DNA of 64,000 nucleotides from Pigmentiphaga litoralis (GTDB lineage: Bacteria; Pseudomonadota; Gammaproteobacteria; Burkholderiales; Burkholderiaceae_B), in the NCBI RefSeq assembly GCF_014651835.1, contig NZ_BMXQ01000001.1, positions 3,951,771 through 4,015,770 on the forward strand. The letters run 5' to 3'. The position numbers and the translations under genes were made by a program. Positions within the stretch are counted from its first letter, which is position 1, and each line of letters begins with the position of its first letter. The notes below the pieces were generated by a model, which worked only from the letters and a program-made list of their open reading frames with translations, was not told where the DNA came from and made no database searches. Shown in pieces: positions 53,793-63,165 of this stretch.

Positions 53793-54773
53793 ATGAAAAC
53801 ATGCCTGTTGGCAGTTGCTTTGACGGCATTGACCGCAACCAGCGCGACCAGCGTTGCAGCGGATGCATCGCAGTACCCCACCAAGCCGGTCACGGTAGTC
53901 GTGCCTTATGTGGCAGGCGGTGCGGCCGATATCACCGCGCGAGTCGTCGCGCAGAAGCTGTCCGATGCGCTGGGCAAGACCTTCGTGGTCGAAAACAAGC
54001 CGGGCGCCAATGGCCAGATCGGCACGGACCAGGTTGCCAAAGCCAAGCCCGATGGCTATACGCTGTTGATGGATGCCAGCGGTCCGTTGGTCGTGAATCC
54101 GGTGCTATACAAGCAGGTGCCCTACGACCCGGTCAAAGACCTGGCGCCCATCACGCAGCTGACCAGTTATCAGTACGTGCTGGTCGTGCCGGTCGCATCG
54201 CCGATCAAGTCGCTGGATGAGCTGGTTGAAAGCGCCAAGCGCGCGCCGGGAAAGTTGACCTACGGGTCCGCCGGCATCGGGTCGGGCGGGCACCTGGCGG
54301 GTGAGTTGCTGGCGCTGCAGGCCAAGGCGGGCATGACCCATGTGCCCTACAAGGGCAATGCGCAGGCGCTGGCCGACCTTCTGGGCGGGCAGCTGTCATT
54401 CGGCTTCGATACGGTCGTGACGGCCGTGCCGCATATCCGTGGCGGCAAGCTTCGGCCTTTTGCGGTGACGGGTGAGGCGCGGGCCAGTGCATTGCCGGAC
54501 GTGCCAACGATGAAGGAACTCGGCTTCAAGAATTTCAAGGTGACGCAGTTCCAGGGGCTGCTGGCGCCGGCCGGAACCGATCCGGCCATCCTGGAACGCA
54601 TCCGGACGGCCGCGGTTGCGGCGCTGAAAGATCCGGATGTGATCCGCCGGCTGGCGGACGAGGGCGGCAACGACATCGTGGGCGGCACGCGCGCGGAATT
54701 TGCGAAGCTGATGCGCGATGAACTGGCGCAGTACCGCACCCTGGTGCGGGATGCAGGCATCAAGGCGGAATGA
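53793..54773 (+). CDS. Bug/TctC-family periplasmic receptor
   Basis: The 326-residue Bug protein has signal peptide MKTCLLAVALTALTATSATSVAADA, then KPVTVVVPYVAGGAADITARVVAQ and VVENKPGANGQIGTDQVAKAKPDGYTLLMD. RBS GGAGGAAGAC precedes the ATG at 53793; the preceding 165 bases hold no gene that I can support. Its stop overlaps the start of the metallo-hydrolase gene by four bases (ATGA). Confidence 0.89.
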   Translation: MKTCLLAVALTALTATSATSVAADASQYPTKPVTVVVPYVAGGAADITARVVAQKLSDALGKTFVVENKPGANGQIGTDQVAKAKPDGYTLLMDASGPLVVNPVLYKQVPYDPVKDLAPITQLTSYQYVLVVPVASPIKSLDELVESAKRAPGKLTYGSAGIGSGGHLAGELLALQAKAGMTHVPYKGNAQALADLLGGQLSFGFDTVVTAVPHIRGGKLRPFAVTGEARASALPDVPTMKELGFKNFKVTQFQGLLAPAGTDPAILERIRTAAVAALKDPDVIRRLADEGGNDIVGGTRAEFAKLMRDELAQYRTLVRDAGIKAE

Positions 54774-55600
54774 TCATGCAGACGATATCGACGACAGGCA
54801 CGACAGCGACGACCCCGTCGCAGATGGACGTCCTGATCCAGGGCTACCCCGGCCGCGCCGTGTTCCACGGCGGCCTGGGATGGAGCACGGTCACCCTGTT
54901 GCGGACCGAAGGCCGCGTCATCCTGATCGACGTGGGCGCGTTCGGCATACGCAAGCCCTTGCTCAAGCAGTTGCAGGCGCATGGCGTGGCGCCTGGCGAC
55001 GTAACCGATGTGGTGCTCACCCATGCGCATTACGACCACGCCGTGAACTTCGTGCTGTTCCCGAACGCCACGGTATGGATCGGAGCGCGCGAATTGGCAT
55101 GGGCCGCCGAGCAGCCCCCGGGATTCAACCCCTTGCCGGAGCTGTATGTGCGGGAACTGGTGGCGTCGCCTTCCGTGCGCCAGCTGCAGGGCGGTGATGT
55201 CTTCCTGCCGGGCTTGCAGGCGATCGACGCACCCGGCCACACGCCAGGGCACTTGCTGTTTTATTGGACGAGCGACGCCGGCGATGTGCTGTTCACCGGC
55301 GACGCTGCCAAGAACCGCGCGGAACTGTTGACGCGCGACGTGGCGGACACTGGCGATCGTGCCAGCAGCATTGGCAGCCTGGACACGATCTGGCAGTGGT
55401 GGCGCCGGCGCAAGGACACGATCCTTGTTCCGGGGCACGACCTGAGCATGCGCCTGGACGACGAAGGCCAGCCGGTGTACCTGGGGACGCGACAGGCCGA
55501 GATCGCGGCGTGGTTTTCCGAGACGCTGGATACGACGACATCCATCGATTTGTGCTGTGGCCCTCGGCCAGGCTTCTTGACCCCACCTGTGGAAAATTGA
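54770..55600 (+). CDS. Metallo-beta-lactamase-fold hydrolase
   Basis: The 276-residue MBL-fold protein has VVLTHAHYDHAVNF (HxHxDH zinc ligands) near residue 85, APGHTPGHLLFY, LFTGDAAKNRAELL (Asp bridging ligand) and LVPGHDLSM. This layout fits lactonases and related hydrolases of small metabolites. The ATGA overlap with the Bug gene implies coupled expression. A lactone- or ester-hydrolysing step in the same pathway is inferred, not shown. Confidence 0.84.
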   Translation: MIMQTISTTGTTATTPSQMDVLIQGYPGRAVFHGGLGWSTVTLLRTEGRVILIDVGAFGIRKPLLKQLQAHGVAPGDVTDVVLTHAHYDHAVNFVLFPNATVWIGARELAWAAEQPPGFNPLPELYVRELVASPSVRQLQGGDVFLPGLQAIDAPGHTPGHLLFYWTSDAGDVLFTGDAAKNRAELLTRDVADTGDRASSIGSLDTIWQWWRRRKDTILVPGHDLSMRLDDEGQPVYLGTRQAEIAAWFSETLDTTTSIDLCCGPRPGFLTPPVEN

Positions 55601-55606
55601 GTTCTT

Positions 55607-56341
55607 ATGTCTATCGATCCTTCTTTGTTGAGTGCGTTTGCACCCACCGGCCGCTTGCGTGTATCGATCAATGTCGGCAATCCGATATTGGCCAACCTGG
55701 ATCCGGTCAGCGGTGAGCCGTTCGGTGTCTCGGTGGACCTGGCCCGTGAACTTGCCCGTCAGCTGGGCGTCGAGCACGACCTGATGGTCTTCAAGAGTGC
55801 GGGCGAATCGGTCGCGGCGGTGTCCGCCAACACAGCCGACGTCGGCTTTTTTGCGGTCGACCCTTTGCGCGGCGAAGCGATCGCATTTACCGAACCCTAT
55901 GTGCTGATCGAAGGCTGCTACCTGGTGCGCGACGCGTCGCCGTTGACCCGCAATGAAGAGGTCGATGAGGCCGCGCATTCGGTGGTGGTCGGCAAGGGCA
56001 GCGCCTACGACCTGTACCTGACGCGCGCATTGAAGCAAGCGCGCATCGTGCGTGCGCCGACGTCGCCGTCGGTGGTCGACACGTTTCTGTCGGAAGGCGC
56101 CGACGTGGCCGCAGGGGTACGGCAGCAGCTGGAGGGCGATGCGCAACGCGTGGGCGGATTGCGTGTGCTGCCGGGCCGTTTCATGGAGATCCGGCAGGCC
56201 ATGGGCGTGCAAAAGTCGCGCGATGCCGCGGCGGCCCGTCACCTGGCCGAGTTTGTCGAGGCGATGAAAGCCAGCGGTTTCGTGGCGGATGCATTGAAGC
56301 GGCATGGCATCGAAGGTGCGGCAGTGGCGCCATTGGCGTAA
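55607..56341 (+). CDS. Family 3 solute-binding-fold protein without signal peptide
   Basis: The 244-residue protein has the SBP_bac_3 fold: TGRLRVSINVGNPILANLDPVSGEPFGVSVDLARELARQLGV at the N-terminus, then ADVGFFAVDPLRGEAIAFTEPYVLIEGCYLV in the middle. It has no signal peptide, and the start lies six bases after the previous stop, leaving no room for one. It is therefore probably cytoplasmic. Some enzymes, such as cyclohexadienyl dehydratases, use this fold. No ABC permease or ATPase is nearby. Confidence 0.75.
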   Translation: MSIDPSLLSAFAPTGRLRVSINVGNPILANLDPVSGEPFGVSVDLARELARQLGVEHDLMVFKSAGESVAAVSANTADVGFFAVDPLRGEAIAFTEPYVLIEGCYLVRDASPLTRNEEVDEAAHSVVVGKGSAYDLYLTRALKQARIVRAPTSPSVVDTFLSEGADVAAGVRQQLEGDAQRVGGLRVLPGRFMEIRQAMGVQKSRDAAAARHLAEFVEAMKASGFVADALKRHGIEGAAVAPLA

Positions 56342-56345
56342 AGAT

Positions 56346-56381
56346 CACCGCACCCCCCATCACCGCACCCCCCATCACCGC
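56346..56381. repeat. 15-nt tandem repeat carrying the chemoreceptor stop codon
   Basis: The unit CACCGCACCCCCCAT occurs at 56346-56360 and 56361-56375, and a third partial copy begins at 56376. On the minus strand the unit reads Arg-stop-Trp-Gly-Val in frame with the chemoreceptor, giving three in-frame stops (ending at 56375, 56360 and 56345) spaced 15 bases apart. Confidence 0.9.
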
Positions 56382-57988
56382 GTCCTGAACTGCCCCGACA
56401 TCTCGTTCAGCTCCCCCGCAAGTCCACTCAGCTGAGTCGCCGTTCGCGCCACCACGGATGACGACTGGCTGTTCTCTTCGGACTGCATGGCGATGTGCTC
56501 GACGGTCTTGGCGATGTCTTCGCTGGCCATGGAGTTTTCGCGGATGGCGTCGCTGATGTTGTGGACCATGGTGATGACGCTGCGGGTGGCGGTTTCGATG
56601 TCGTTGATGGCCTTGGCGCCGTCGGTGGCGAGCTGTTCGCCTTGCGCGACCTGCGCGACGGTGGCCGCCATCAGGGCGATCACGCTTTCGACGTTGGCCT
56701 GGATGTTCCGGATCTTGGTGGAGATGTCCTGCGTCGATTGGGCGGTGCGCTCGGCCAGCATGCGGACTTCATCGGCAACGACTGCGAAGCCGCGGCCTTC
56801 GTCGCCGGCGCGTGCCGCTTCAATGGCGGCGTTGAGCGCAAGCAGGTTGGTCTGGTCGGCGATCGATTTGATCAGGTCGACGATGGACCGGATTTCTTCG
56901 GACTGATCGCCCAGTTCCGTGACCTTGGCCGCCGCGTTGGTGACGCTGCCGGTCAGCAGGGTCATGCTTTCCGACAGGCGCAGGACCTGGGCGCTGCCCG
57001 TGGCGGCGATGGTGCCGGTCTGCTGCGTGGATGTGGCGGCGGAGGCTGCGTTATGGGACAGCTCGGTAATGCTGGTGGTCATTTCTTCGATCGCGGCAGC
57101 CATGCTGGATGCCGATTCGCTGCCGCGGCCCGCGCCGGCGGCAACGTCATTCGAGGCGGTAGCCAGTTCGCTGGCAAAGCTGACGAGTTGCGTCGCATTG
57201 AGCTTCAGGCGGTCAATGACCGCGTTCAATTCCACCCGCATCTTTTCCATGTGGGCGAGCAGACTGCCGGGATGCGCCGAAGGAATGTGCTGCGCCAGAT
57301 TGCCGCTGGCGATCATCGCCACACTGCGCGCGGCGTCTTGCGGGTCGCCGCCGATGGTGCGCTGGGTCGACCGCAAGATCCACACTGTCAGCAGCACTGC
57401 AAACACGATCGATGCCAGCAGGCTTGCGAGCGCCAGGATCTGCGCCTGGTTGACGGTCGCGTGGGCGGCGTCGCGGCTGGCCTGGAATCGCGCCGCCTGG
57501 AATTCGCTCAGCGCATCGAAGGCCGCGCGGTAGGCTTTGACGCTGTCGCCCAGTTGCCTGTCGATGGATGCCATCAGGGTGTCGCGATCGGCGCTTCGCG
57601 CGCCGCGCAGCAGCGCGTTTTCGCGCTCCCGGTAGACCTTGCGCGCCGTGCTGGCGGCTTCCAGCAGCACCTTGCCCTCTTCGGTCGTGACGGTCCGCTG
57701 CAACGCCGCCAGAGTGAGGTCGTTCTGGCGGGTGCCGGCTTCGCGCAGGTCGTCGAGCGCACGGATGTCGTTGGCATCGTCGATGAACAGCGTCTTGATG
57801 CCGCGTTCGCGGATCAGGTCCATCTGGTCGGGCAGTTTCAGGGCGAGCTGGGTATTGGTTGCAGCCTCGTCCATGTCGATGGTTCGCGCTTCGATCGACG
57901 CGACGCTCCAGTAGGTGAGCAGGCCGGTGGCCAGGACCATCAATGCCATGCCGCCGAACGCGGCACAGAGTTGGTGTTTGAGTTTCAT
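56375..57988 (-). CDS. Methyl-accepting chemotaxis protein
   Basis: The 537-residue transmembrane chemoreceptor has TM1 near residues 10-30 ([15 protein letters not shown]), a periplasmic four-helix-bundle sensor ([25 protein letters not shown]), TM2 near 190-210 ([20 protein letters not shown]), HAMP, then the signalling coiled coil. The tip is [40 protein letters not shown]. No C-terminal CheR-docking pentapeptide is present. The ligand is not apparent. The ATG at 57988 opens on the membrane helix. Confidence 0.94.
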   Translation of the reverse strand: MKLKHQLCAAFGGMALMVLATGLLTYWSVASIEARTIDMDEAATNTQLALKLPDQMDLIRERGIKTLFIDDANDIRALDDLREAGTRQNDLTLAALQRTVTTEEGKVLLEAASTARKVYRERENALLRGARSADRDTLMASIDRQLGDSVKAYRAAFDALSEFQAARFQASRDAAHATVNQAQILALASLLASIVFAVLLTVWILRSTQRTIGGDPQDAARSVAMIASGNLAQHIPSAHPGSLLAHMEKMRVELNAVIDRLKLNATQLVSFASELATASNDVAAGAGRGSESASSMAAAIEEMTTSITELSHNAASAATSTQQTGTIAATGSAQVLRLSESMTLLTGSVTNAAAKVTELGDQSEEIRSIVDLIKSIADQTNLLALNAAIEAARAGDEGRGFAVVADEVRMLAERTAQSTQDISTKIRNIQANVESVIALMAATVAQVAQGEQLATDGAKAINDIETATRSVITMVHNISDAIRENSMASEDIAKTVEHIAMQSEENSQSSSVVARTATQLSGLAGELNEMSGQFRTR

Positions 57989-58251
57989 GGAAGGAGGCCT
58001 TGAGGGTCCGCCGACGGGCGGGGGACGGGACGATGCCTGAGGCAGCGCGGGGCGCGCGCTCTGCAGGGTGTTCCAGCTTGTCGGCCCCTGGCAGGGGAAC
58101 GTGAGTAAGGGAAAGCCGAGGGGCCGCCGCATGGCGCTTTGGCCCCTTGCGGGCGCGCGATGGCGTAAACATGAGCCTGTCAGGTCTTACAGGGGCGCAC
58201 CGCGACGAGGCGCCGGCGCTATCAAGGGTTCCCCCCGATGGGGCAACTTGA

Positions 58252-58264
58252 TAAGTTAGACTTA
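58252..58264. promoter_or_regulatory. Candidate MarR operator TAAGT-N3-ACTTA
   Basis: A perfect inverted repeat lies about 90 bases upstream of the flavin monooxygenase start, inside an AT-rich island of an otherwise GC-rich 365-bp spacer (57989-58353). Flanking GATA and TATC extend the dyad imperfectly. MarR regulators bind such short dyads, and a MarR gene ends this operon. The rest of the spacer shows no gene I can support. Confidence 0.5.
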
Positions 58265-58353
58265 CTATCTCGATACGGGTGGGGGCACGACCGCGGCAAC
58301 CCCCTCGTTTCATCCAGATCGGCCATCCAGGCCGGCACCTATCGGAGACGTCC

Positions 58354-60051
58354 ATGATTCCCGCACAGACCGAAGTCGTGATCATCGGAGGAGGCCCCTG
58401 TGGCCTGATGGCGGCCAATGAACTGGGCCGCCGGGGCGTCCGGGTGCTGCTGGTCGACGACAAGCCTGGCACGGCCTTCAATCCCCAGGCCAACGCCACG
58501 CAGGCCCGGACCATGGAACACTACCGGCGCCTGGGGTTTGCCGACGAGGTGCGCCAGCAGGGCCTGTCGCCGGACTTTCCGACCGACATTGCCTATTTCA
58601 CCCGGTACGCGCGGCATGAACTGGCGCGCTTCAAGCTGCCATCGGCGCGCGACGCCACGACGCTGGTGAAGTCGCTCAAGGGCGCATGGAGCGCCGCCGA
58701 GCTGCCGCACAGGGTGTCGCAGAAATACGTGGAGGCGGTCATGCGGCGCCACGCGGAAGGCCTGGATGGCGTGTCGGTGCATTACGGTTGGCGCATGGTG
58801 GCGCTGCGTGAATTCGACGAAGGTGTCGAAGTCGACCTGGAAGAGACCGCGACGCGCCATCGGCAGACCGTGCGCGCGCGTTACGCGATTGGCGCCGACG
58901 GGCCACGCAGCGTGGTGCGCCAGCACCTGGGCATCCGCTACGGTGGCGAAACGGGCGTGCAGCGGGACTTCATGGGGGGACGGATGTATGCCATCTACTT
59001 CCGTGCGCCGGATTTCTATCGGGTCGTGCCGCATGCCCCGGCCTGGATGAACGTGAGTTTCAATCGCGACCGCCGGGCCTTCATGGCGGCTGTCGACGGC
59101 AAGGGCGAATTCGCCTTCCATACGCAGTTGCACGCGGACGAAGACGAAGCCGGGCTTACCGAGGACGACGCAAAGGCCATGCTGCACGCTGCCACGGGCG
59201 CCCCGTTCGACGTGACGATCCTGTCGCGCCTGACCTGGACGGCGGGCCATTGCCTGGTGGCCGATGCCTTTTCCACAAGGCGGGTGTTCCTGGCCGGCGA
59301 TGCGGCTCACCTGTTCACCCCGACGGGCGGGCTGGGCTACAACACGGCGGTGGAAGATGCGGTGAACCTGTCGTGGAAGCTGGCGGCGGTATTGCGTCTG
59401 CAGGCCCCAGCTGCCTTGCTCGACAGCTATGCCATCGAGCGTCGTCCGCTGGCGCTACGCAATACCGCGTATGCGCGCACGTTTGCCGATTCGCTGGGAC
59501 TGTACGCGCCCGCCGCGCAGATCGAGGACGATACGCCCGCCGGAGAGGCCGCCCGCGCCTCTGCCGGTGCCTATCTGTCGGAACATGGGCGGCGGGAATT
59601 CAACATTCCGGGCATCACCTTTGGTGGGCGGTATGACGGGTCGCCGATCATCGTGTCCGACGGCACCGCGCCGCCGCCCGATGTGCCGAACGACTACGTG
59701 CCCACCGCCAGTCCGGGCGGCCGGCCGCCGCATCTGTGGCTGGACGATGGCCGGTCCTTGTACGACACCTTTGGCTTTGACTGGACGGTGCTGCGCCTGA
59801 CGGAATCGGCGCCCGGTGCCCGGTCGTTCCTGGACGCAGCCGAACGCCGGGGCGTCTCGCTCGACGTGGTCGATGTGGCGCATCCGGACGCCCGCGATCT
59901 GTACGGCGCCGACCTGGCGCTGATCCGGCCGGACCAGATCGTGGCGTGGCGGGGCGATTCGGACGCCGACGCGGCCGGCGTGCTCGCCCAGGCCCTGGGC
60001 GGTGCAGTGTCGCGCAGCCATGCCGCATCCACCCCTGGAGCCGCACGATGA
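58354..60051 (+). CDS. FAD-dependent aromatic monooxygenase (PheA/MhpA-like)
   Basis: The 565-residue group A flavoprotein monooxygenase has VVIIGGGPCGLMAANELGRRGVRVLLVDDK (GxGxxG), YAIGADGPRSVVRQHLGI (DG motif) and RVFLAGDAAHLFTPTGGLGYNTAVEDAVNLSWKLAAVL (GD motif). A C-terminal thioredoxin-like extension (residues about 400-560) is typical of phenol hydroxylase/MhpA/TfdB-type enzymes. The substrate is probably a phenolic acid. The ATG at 58354 follows GGAGACGTCC. Its stop overlaps the MarR start (ATGA). Confidence 0.87.
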   Translation: MIPAQTEVVIIGGGPCGLMAANELGRRGVRVLLVDDKPGTAFNPQANATQARTMEHYRRLGFADEVRQQGLSPDFPTDIAYFTRYARHELARFKLPSARDATTLVKSLKGAWSAAELPHRVSQKYVEAVMRRHAEGLDGVSVHYGWRMVALREFDEGVEVDLEETATRHRQTVRARYAIGADGPRSVVRQHLGIRYGGETGVQRDFMGGRMYAIYFRAPDFYRVVPHAPAWMNVSFNRDRRAFMAAVDGKGEFAFHTQLHADEDEAGLTEDDAKAMLHAATGAPFDVTILSRLTWTAGHCLVADAFSTRRVFLAGDAAHLFTPTGGLGYNTAVEDAVNLSWKLAAVLRLQAPAALLDSYAIERRPLALRNTAYARTFADSLGLYAPAAQIEDDTPAGEAARASAGAYLSEHGRREFNIPGITFGGRYDGSPIIVSDGTAPPPDVPNDYVPTASPGGRPPHLWLDDGRSLYDTFGFDWTVLRLTESAPGARSFLDAAERRGVSLDVVDVAHPDARDLYGADLALIRPDQIVAWRGDSDADAAGVLAQALGGAVSRSHAASTPGAAR

Positions 60052-60506
60052 CCTCGTCGCCCCGATCCGATCAATGGCGTCGACATAACGTCGGCCGTCT
60101 TCTGAACAACGCGGTTGCCCGCTTCGAAACGCGCATCCTTGCGCTCATGGCCGAAGCCGGCCATCACGAATGCAAGCTGTGCCACATTCAGGTGACCCGA
60201 AACCTGGATGTGGACGGCACCCGCCTGACGGATCTAGCCGCGCGCGCGGGCATTACCAAGCAGTCCATGGGCGCCCTGGTCGCCGAACTCGAAACCATCG
60301 GGCTGGTCCAGCGGCATGACGATCCGACCGATGGCCGTGCCCGGATCGTGTCGTTCACGCCGGAAGGCCTGGCATGGCTGACGGCGTTTCGCGCAGCCGT
60401 CGAAGCCGCCGAAGACGAGGTGCGCATGGAACTGGGTGCGACGCGCTACGAGGCCTTCAAGGCCGGCCTGGCCATCTACGCCGGGACACCGCTGCGGGGG
60501 ATTTGA
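60048..60506 (+). CDS. MarR-family transcriptional regulator
   Basis: The 152-residue winged-HTH regulator has HIQVTRNLDVDGTRLTDLAARAGITKQSMGALVAELETIGLVQRHDDPTDGRARIVSFTPEG, where DPTDGRAR is the MarR wing motif. Translation is coupled to the upstream monooxygenase by an ATGA overlap, and it probably represses that operon through the dyad at 58252-58264. The inducer is likely a substrate of the monooxygenase. Confidence 0.91.
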   Translation: MTSSPRSDQWRRHNVGRLLNNAVARFETRILALMAEAGHHECKLCHIQVTRNLDVDGTRLTDLAARAGITKQSMGALVAELETIGLVQRHDDPTDGRARIVSFTPEGLAWLTAFRAAVEAAEDEVRMELGATRYEAFKAGLAIYAGTPLRGI

Positions 60507-60516
60507 TCCCCATCGT

Positions 60517-61344
60517 TCACACTGCCTTGTCCAGTCGCTTGATCAGCGCCACCGCCCCCGCCGGCGCACGTTCCTTGGCGCCGTTGATGAAGAACATCCA
60601 GACCTCGCGCTTGCCGGATTTTGCGGGTGTGGCCCCCGGCACCAGCGGCACGTCATCGGGCGCTTCTCCGGCGGCCCACGCACGGGCTCGGGCCGTCCAC
60701 TGATCCAGTGCCTTGGGCCCATACCCGGTCTTGAGCCGGCTTTGCGCCTGCATCAGGCGCGCATACACGAAGTCGGCGGTGGGATCGGCAAATGACGGGA
60801 ATTCGTCGGAGTCGGCGTACACCGTCGCCACCTTGTGCTTGCGGGCAAGCGCAAGATAATCGGGCGTCATGAAGCTGGGGTGACGCACGTCCATCACATG
60901 GCGCATCGGTACGCCGGCAACCTGGTCAGGAAGCAGGTCCAGAAAGGCCCCGAAGTCGTCAGGATCGAACACCTTGGTGGCCGCAAACTGCCACAGGATG
61001 GGGCCGAGCTTGGCGCCCAGTTCGGTCACCCCGCCGTTGACGAAACGGTTCACCGATTCACCTGCCTCCGCCAGCACCCGGCGGTTGGTCGCGTAGCGCG
61101 ACGCCTTGACGGAAAACATGAAGCCGTCGGGCGTGTCGTCGCGCCACTTGGCAAAGGTTTCGGGCTTTTGCCCGCTGTAGTAGGTGCCGTTGATCTCGAT
61201 CGCGCTGACCTGCCGGCTGGCGTAGTGCAGCTCGTCTTTTTGCGAAAGATCCTCGGGATAGAACGTTTCGCGCCACGGCTCATAGGTCCATCCGCCGATA
61301 CCGACGCGGATCGGGGCGGGTGACGACGAACGGGATGCAGCCAT
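60517..61344 (-). CDS. DUF72 domain protein
   Basis: The 275-residue TIM-barrel-like protein of the DUF72/YecE family has VGIGGWTYEPWRETFYPEDLSQKDELHYASRQVSAIEINGTYYSGQKPETFAKWRDDTPDGFMFSVKASR and the HVMDVRHPSF segment typical of the family. The biochemical function is unknown. It is convergent with the MarR gene (10-bp gap). Confidence 0.9.
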   Translation of the reverse strand: MAASRSSSPAPIRVGIGGWTYEPWRETFYPEDLSQKDELHYASRQVSAIEINGTYYSGQKPETFAKWRDDTPDGFMFSVKASRYATNRRVLAEAGESVNRFVNGGVTELGAKLGPILWQFAATKVFDPDDFGAFLDLLPDQVAGVPMRHVMDVRHPSFMTPDYLALARKHKVATVYADSDEFPSFADPTADFVYARLMQAQSRLKTGYGPKALDQWTARARAWAAGEAPDDVPLVPGATPAKSGKREVWMFFINGAKERAPAGAVALIKRLDKAV

Positions 61345-61368
61345 GGCGAGTCCTTGGAATGTGGATGA

Positions 61369-62277
61369 TCAGGCAGGTTTGCGGCTGACAAGCACCACGC
61401 CGGCCAGGACAACCACGGCCGCCAGGACCAGCAGCACGTTGGCCTGTTCCCCCAGCGCAAATACCGCGATGGCCGCGCCCGACACCGCGCCGATCGAACC
61501 GATCTGGCTCATGTAGACCGGCCCGGCGATCTTTTGCAGCACGAAGTACAGCGCGTAGGTGGTCGCGAAGGTGACCATCTGCGCAATGACGATCCACAGG
61601 CCGGCGCCGTCCCACGGCAGAGCCAGCACAGGCGAGCCGGTTATAGCGGCAATCGGTAGCACCAGCAGCGCGCCGCCCAGCAGCATGCCCGGCGCCAGCG
61701 ACATGGCGCTGGCGCCCTTGGGCCACCACTTGGTGCGATAGATATTGCCCATGGCCAGGAACACCGGCCCGACCATGGCCGCCGCCATCCACCAGGGTTC
61801 CACCGGCCCCTGTCCGGCCTTGCCCATCGTCAACATCAACGCGCCGATCAGTCCCAGCACGATGCCCACACCCCGCACGATCCGCAGCGTTTCCATCCGC
61901 AAACCCAGTGCGAACACGTAGGTCAGCAGGGGCGGAAAGGCCATGCACAAGGACACGAAGCCAGCGCCCACATGCGGCACCGCGCTGTAGGCCAGGGCAT
62001 TGGGCAGCGCCATGCTGATCAGGGCGGCGATCAGGTAGTAAACGAAGTCTTGCGGCCGGGTGCCGGGGCGCTCGCCCATGGCCACGGCAGCGAGCAGCAG
62101 CAGGACACCGCCCCCCAGGACGCCCCAGAACAGGAAGGACAGGGGCGGCCAGCCCGCCGCAATGCCAAGCTTGGCCAGGCTGGCGTTCAGGCCCAGCAGC
62201 ACACCTACCAGTAGCAGAATGCCGAGCGGCAGCCAGGACGACGTGCGGCGCGTGACGGCAGCGTGCGGTATCGACAT
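61369..62277 (-). CDS. EamA/DMT-family permease
   Basis: The 302-residue protein has ten predicted helices in two EamA repeats, with YYLIAALISMALPNALAYSAVPHVGAGFVSL near the middle of the first and IAQMVTFATTYALYFVLQKIAGPVYMSQIGSIGAVSG in the second. It is a drug/metabolite exporter of unknown substrate. It lies nine bases after the pirin gene and is co-directional with it. Confidence 0.88.
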   Translation of the reverse strand: MSIPHAAVTRRTSSWLPLGILLLVGVLLGLNASLAKLGIAAGWPPLSFLFWGVLGGGVLLLLAAVAMGERPGTRPQDFVYYLIAALISMALPNALAYSAVPHVGAGFVSLCMAFPPLLTYVFALGLRMETLRIVRGVGIVLGLIGALMLTMGKAGQGPVEPWWMAAAMVGPVFLAMGNIYRTKWWPKGASAMSLAPGMLLGGALLVLPIAAITGSPVLALPWDGAGLWIVIAQMVTFATTYALYFVLQKIAGPVYMSQIGSIGAVSGAAIAVFALGEQANVLLVLAAVVVLAGVVLVSRKPA

Positions 62278-62286
62278 CGAACCGCC

Positions 62287-63165
62287 TCAGCGCCAGGCCA
62301 AGGGCGGCGCCACCAGCCGCGGACCGTCAAAGCCGTTGACCGTGCCAAAGCGGGGCGACGCGGCTTCCCATTCGCGCTGGGCGTCGGCCACTTCTTGTTT
62401 GCTGTGGCCCACGAAGTTCCACCACATCACGATCTCTTGGCCGAAGGGTGCGCCGCCCACCAGCAGGATGCGCGAACCCGGCGCCAGGGTGACCGTGATG
62501 CGGTCGGCGCCTGGCGCCAGAAACGCCAGTTCGTTCGGGCCGAACGTGTCGGCATCGATTTCCACACCGCCTTGCAGTGGTAGAAAGCCGTACTCCCAAT
62601 CGGGCCTGAGCGGCAGGGTGACCGTGACCCGTTCCGTGCAGGCCACATCGACGCCCAGCAGGTCCGAATAGATGCGCGCGGGGGCACGTTCACCGTTCAT
62701 CTCGCCGGCCAGCAGCGTGAAGGTCGCGCCCTGGTCGGCCCATTGCGGCAGGTCGGGGTAGTGGTCGAAGGCAGGCGCCACGTTGCGATCGTCGTAGGGC
62801 AGGGCGATCCACAATTGCGCCGCGTGCAGGCGTTCCTGGTCGGGCAGCGACTCTTCGGTGTGGCTGATGCCGTGCCCGGCCGTCATGAGGTTGACCTGGC
62901 CCGGACGGATCACCTGTTCGTTGCCCAGGCTGTCGCGGTGCAGGACTTCGCCTTCGAGCATCCAGGTGAACGTTTGCAGACCGATGTGCGGATGGGGGCC
63001 GACCCGCATGCCGCCGCCCGTCTCGAACACGGCCGGCCCGGCGTGGTCGAGGAAACACCAGGCGCCGATCAGACGCCGCTGGCGGGACGGGATCAGCCGG
63101 TGCACCTTCAGGCCGCCGCCAATATCGGCTTCGCGGGCGGTCAGGCGTTGCGGGGAGGAGGACAT
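62287..63165 (-). CDS. Pirin family protein
   Basis: The 292-residue bicupin has RRLIGAWCFLDHAGP, GPHPHIGLQTFTWMLEGEVLHRDSLGN with metal-ligand histidines and AGHGISHTEES, and a C-terminal FNEKP-like end region. Some pirins have quercetinase activity; others act as regulators. The ATG at 63165 was chosen on RBS (AGGAACG) and family N-terminus; upstream open frame is not coding. The 257-bp spacer to the AsmA gene shows no other gene. Confidence 0.88.
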   Translation of the reverse strand: MSSSPQRLTAREADIGGGLKVHRLIPSRQRRLIGAWCFLDHAGPAVFETGGGMRVGPHPHIGLQTFTWMLEGEVLHRDSLGNEQVIRPGQVNLMTAGHGISHTEESLPDQERLHAAQLWIALPYDDRNVAPAFDHYPDLPQWADQGATFTLLAGEMNGERAPARIYSDLLGVDVACTERVTVTLPLRPDWEYGFLPLQGGVEIDADTFGPNELAFLAPGADRITVTLAPGSRILLVGGAPFGQEIVMWWNFVGHSKQEVADAQREWEAASPRFGTVNGFDGPRLVAPPLAWR

